Positions 5,826 to 8,074 of a stretch of DNA of 8,074 nt are shown piece after piece. The stretch is from an uncultured Sphingomonadales bacterium (GTDB taxonomy: Bacteria; Pseudomonadota; Alphaproteobacteria; Sphingomonadales; Sphingomonadaceae): NCBI GenBank assembly GCA_903893935.1, contig CAITOD010000196.1, positions 1 to 8,074 on the forward strand, read 5' to 3'. The notes under the pieces were generated by a model. It was not told where the DNA came from and ran no database searches. It worked only from the letters and a program-made list of their open reading frames with translations. The translations under genes were made by a program, and so were the position numbers. Positions within the stretch are counted from its first letter, which is position 1. Each line of letters starts with the position of its first letter.

Positions 5826-6583
5826 TGCTGCGCGTGGCGATGGGCCAGATGCTGGTCGAACCCGGTGCACCCGCGCGCAATCTCGTGCGCGCCGAGGCAA
5901 TGATTGGCGAAGCGGCCGCGCGCGGGGCGCAAGCGATCGTGCTGCCCGAAACGCTCGATCTCGGCTGGACTTCTGCCACTGCGGCCGATCTGGCCGAGCC
6001 GCTGCCGGGTGCGCGGAGCGCGCGGCTGTGTGCGATCGCGCGCGACAAGGCGATTGTCGTCGCAGCGGGGCTGACCGAACGCGCGGGCGAACGTATCTAC
6101 AACAGCGCGTTGCTGATCGACGCCGACGGGCGCATTGCCGCCATGCATCGCAAGATCGCCGAGCTGGATTTTGCGCGCGCGGTCTATGCCACGGGTAGCA
6201 CGCTGGGCGTCGCCGAAACCGCGATCGGCCGCGTGGGCCTCGGCATCTGCGCCGATTACTGGACGCCGGTGCTGGGTCTGGCGCAAGCGGCAATGGGCGC
6301 GCACGTGATCCTGTCGCCTGCGGCCTGGGCTGTCCCGCCGGGTTTCGACAACGCGGCCACGCCCTATGGCGGCGAATGGATCGCCAGCTACGCGACGATT
6401 GCGCTATCGCATGGCGTGGCCTTGGTCGGGGTCAGCAATGTGGGCCCGGTCACCAGCGGGGCCTGGGCCGGCCATGCCTGCATCGGGGCTTCGATTGCGA
6501 TGGACCGCGACGGCACGATCGCCGCGCGCGGACCGTTCGGCGAGGAAGCGCTGGTTATTGCGGCGCTGTCGGCGCCGGGCTGA
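5825..6583 (+). CDS. Nitrilase-superfamily carbon-nitrogen hydrolase (amidohydrolase)
   Basis: The protein is 252 aa. ATG 5825 shares its A with the TGA of the GH13 gene (TGATG), a classic coupling overlap. The Glu-Lys-Cys triad of the superfamily is complete: E42 in VLPETLDLGW (39-48), K110 in MHRKIAELD (107-115), and the nucleophile C142 in GLGICADYWTP (138-148). The N-terminus RVAMGQMLVEPG and the SNVGPV strand near residue 204 are also typical. The family hydrolyses amides, carbamoyl amides or nitriles, and the fold is built from dimers. There is no signal peptide, so it is cytoplasmic. CADYW in place of the more usual CYDLRFP-like loop of omega-amidases argues against a confident substrate. 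Its last 29 bases overlap the 3' end of the convergent GH92 gene. Why it is coupled to a secreted glycosidase is not clear. Confidence 0.92.
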   Translation: MLRVAMGQMLVEPGAPARNLVRAEAMIGEAAARGAQAIVLPETLDLGWTSATAADLAEPLPGARSARLCAIARDKAIVVAAGLTERAGERIYNSALLIDADGRIAAMHRKIAELDFARAVYATGSTLGVAETAIGRVGLGICADYWTPVLGLAQAAMGAHVILSPAAWAVPPGFDNAATPYGGEWIASYATIALSHGVALVGVSNVGPVTSGAWAGHACIGASIAMDRDGTIAARGPFGEEALVIAALSAPG

Positions 6584-8072
6584 CCGCAAAGCGCAATGTG
6601 CCGCCGCGCGCCAGATCGCGGTGCGGCAGATCGAGCGGATCGAGCTTGCCGCCGTTCCAGTTGAGGCCGGTCAGCCAGTCGCCGGTGCCCTCGCGCACGA
6701 TGTGCAGCGGAGCATGGCCGGGCACGCGGATCATGGCGCGAGGCACCAGCGGCACGCTGGCGACATAGGCGCCGCTCGCCGGCTGCGCGGGATAGAACCC
6801 CAGCGTGGCGAACACGTACCACGCGCTCAACTGCCCGGCGTCTTCGTTGCCCATGATCCCGTCGGGGGTGTCGTGATAGAACGTTTGCGCAATTGTGCGC
6901 ACGGTCTGCGCGGCTTTCCACGGCGTGTCCGAGCGCAGATAGAGCCAGGGCACGTGCTGGTCGGGCTCGTTGCCGTGGGTGTACTGGCCGATCAGGGCTT
7001 CCTGGCCGAGGTATTTGTCGGGATTGACCGCGTTGAGGCTGAAAAAGCGGTCGAGCATGTGCGTGAACGCAGTGCGTCCGCCCATCGCCGCAATCAGCCC
7101 TTCGGGGTCGTGGAGCGCCGGGGTCCAGCTATATTGCCAGGCATTGGCTTCGGTGTAATCGCCGGGGTTGTTGAGCGGCGAAGTCGCGGTCAGCGGGTCG
7201 AACGGCGTGCGCCAATGCCCCTGGCTGTCCTTGCCGCGCGCGAGATGCGTATCGGGGTCGATCAGCCGCCGGTAAGCGCCCGCGCGCGCCGCAAACCGCG
7301 CGGCATCGGCCTGGTCGCCCAGCAGCGCCGCCATCCGCGCGGTGGCCGCATCGCCCACCCCCGCTTCGAGCGAGCGCGACACCGCCTCGTTCGATACCTG
7401 GTCGAACGGGTAATAGCCGTAGCGGTCGAACAGGCTCCATTGCGAATGGGCATGGTCGGCGCTCGAGGTATGGATCATTGCCGCGAGCGCCGCGTGGCCA
7501 TCGAACCCGCGAAAGCCCTTGGCCCAGGCATCGGCCAGCACCGACAGCGCCGGATCGCCGATCATCGTATCGGTTTCGCGCCCCCACAGCGCCCAGATCG
7601 GCAAATAGCCATGCGCGTGCGCGTGATCGAGCATCGTGCGCACCATGTCGTCGACGCGTTCGGGGATCAGCAGCGTGTAAAGCGGCTGCGCGGCGCGAAA
7701 CGAATCCCATAGCGACAGCGTCGAATAGTGGACATGCCCGCGCGCGCGCGCAATCCGCCCATCGGCACCGCGATAGCGGCCATCGATGTCGGACAACGTG
7801 CTCGGGTGAACAAACGCGTGGTAGAGCGCGGTGGTGAACACGCGCCGGGTGGTTTGGTCGGCGTCGATCGAGGCGCGACCGAGCAAGCCATTCCATTGCG
7901 CGGCCGCGGCACGCGCCACCGCGTCGAAGTTCCAGCCCGGCAGCTCGGTCAGATTGCGCCGGGCGCCCGCCTCATCGGTCGAGGCGACCGCGACTTTGGC
8001 CTGCAGGGTGCGACCAGCCCCCAGATCGAACGCGAGCAGATAGCGCGGCGCGCGATCGCCCGGTTCGGCCGG
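6555..8072 (-). CDS. GH92 alpha-mannosidase, N-terminus outside the window
   Basis: The frame is open from the window edge to TAA at 6557-6555, giving 505 residues. GH92 enzymes are about 750 aa, so roughly the first third (most of the N-terminal beta domain and any signal peptide) is missing. The visible part starts at the end of the beta domain (LLAFDLGAG, LTELPGWNFDAV) and continues into the (alpha/alpha)6 catalytic domain. Hallmarks in order are SDIDGRYRG, STLSLWDSFRA, YTEANAWQY (7157-7131), QYTHGNEP (ending 6963) and GNEDAGQLSAWYVF (from 6851). The family's catalytic acids lie in these acidic motifs and all are present. GH92 enzymes are calcium-dependent inverting exo-alpha-mannosidases, often alpha-1,2-specific, and usually act outside the cytoplasm on N-glycans or mannans. 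The exact linkage is not readable here. The gene converges on the amidohydrolase with a 29-bp overlap of the coding ends. Confidence 0.95.
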   Translation of the reverse strand, partial: PAEPGDRAPRYLLAFDLGAGRTLQAKVAVASTDEAGARRNLTELPGWNFDAVARAAAAQWNGLLGRASIDADQTTRRVFTTALYHAFVHPSTLSDIDGRYRGADGRIARARGHVHYSTLSLWDSFRAAQPLYTLLIPERVDDMVRTMLDHAHAHGYLPIWALWGRETDTMIGDPALSVLADAWAKGFRGFDGHAALAAMIHTSSADHAHSQWSLFDRYGYYPFDQVSNEAVSRSLEAGVGDAATARMAALLGDQADAARFAARAGAYRRLIDPDTHLARGKDSQGHWRTPFDPLTATSPLNNPGDYTEANAWQYSWTPALHDPEGLIAAMGGRTAFTHMLDRFFSLNAVNPDKYLGQEALIGQYTHGNEPDQHVPWLYLRSDTPWKAAQTVRTIAQTFYHDTPDGIMGNEDAGQLSAWYVFATLGFYPAQPASGAYVASVPLVPRAMIRVPGHAPLHIVREGTGDWLTGLNWNGGKLDPLDLPHRDLARGGTLRFAVSPAPTAPQ

Positions 8073-8074
8073 CA

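Noticed and set aside
6366..7712. Plus-strand open frame of 448 codons opposite the GH92 gene
   Set aside because: The opposite strand encodes an unmistakable GH92 catalytic domain; this frame is its antisense shadow.
7737..7751. Run of CG dinucleotides
   Set aside because: It lies inside the GH92 frame, encodes Ala-Arg-Ala-Arg, and is expected from base composition.
1..8074. CRISPR array, tRNA, rRNA, insertion sequence or toxin-antitoxin genes
   Set aside because: No regularly spaced direct repeats, tRNA-like folds, transposase motifs or paired small ORFs with support were seen.

Overview
This is a GC-rich, densely coded stretch of a chromosome, most likely from an alphaproteobacterium of the Sphingomonadales (Sphingomonas/Novosphingobium type). 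The case for this rests on strong G/C preference at third codon positions, long open antisense shadow frames, a REP-like CACCCCGGA...TCCGGGGTG inverted repeat of the kind common between sphingomonad genes, and the mix of genes. The assignment is inference; there is no rRNA or other marker gene in the window.

Layout: (1) 1-1017, minus strand: an enolase-superfamily sugar-acid dehydratase (mandelate racemase/muconate lactonizing group, galactonate dehydratase-like), cut at its C-terminus by the window edge. (2) 1018-1347: a divergent intergenic region with a two-armed REP-like element and a further 12-bp inverted repeat. (3) 1348-4193, plus strand: three closely packed genes, namely a YhiN/BaiN-family flavoprotein, a spermidine-synthase-like SAM-fold protein, and the tRNA uridine-34 hydroxylase TrhO. 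(4) 4194-4280: a short gap holding a conspicuous 12-bp palindrome with a -10-like hexamer inside it. (5) 4281-6583, plus strand: a secreted GH13 alpha-amylase-family enzyme whose stop codon overlaps the start of a nitrilase-superfamily amidohydrolase. (6) 6555-8072, minus strand: the C-terminal two thirds of a GH92 alpha-mannosidase, converging on the amidohydrolase gene and overlapping its 3' end by 29 bp.

Functionally the window mixes a general block (flavoprotein, SAM-fold protein, tRNA modification) with carbohydrate genes on both sides: an alpha-glucan-type hydrolase, an alpha-mannosidase and a sugar-acid dehydratase. This may be the edge of a glycan-utilisation locus, but no transporter, TonB-dependent receptor or regulator gene lies inside the window, so that reading is tentative. 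I found no mobile element, tRNA, rRNA or CRISPR array. I see no clear evidence of a wholly new system. The points most worth a second look are the altered metal-ligand position in the dehydratase, the altered region I of the GH13 enzyme, and the palindrome upstream of it.
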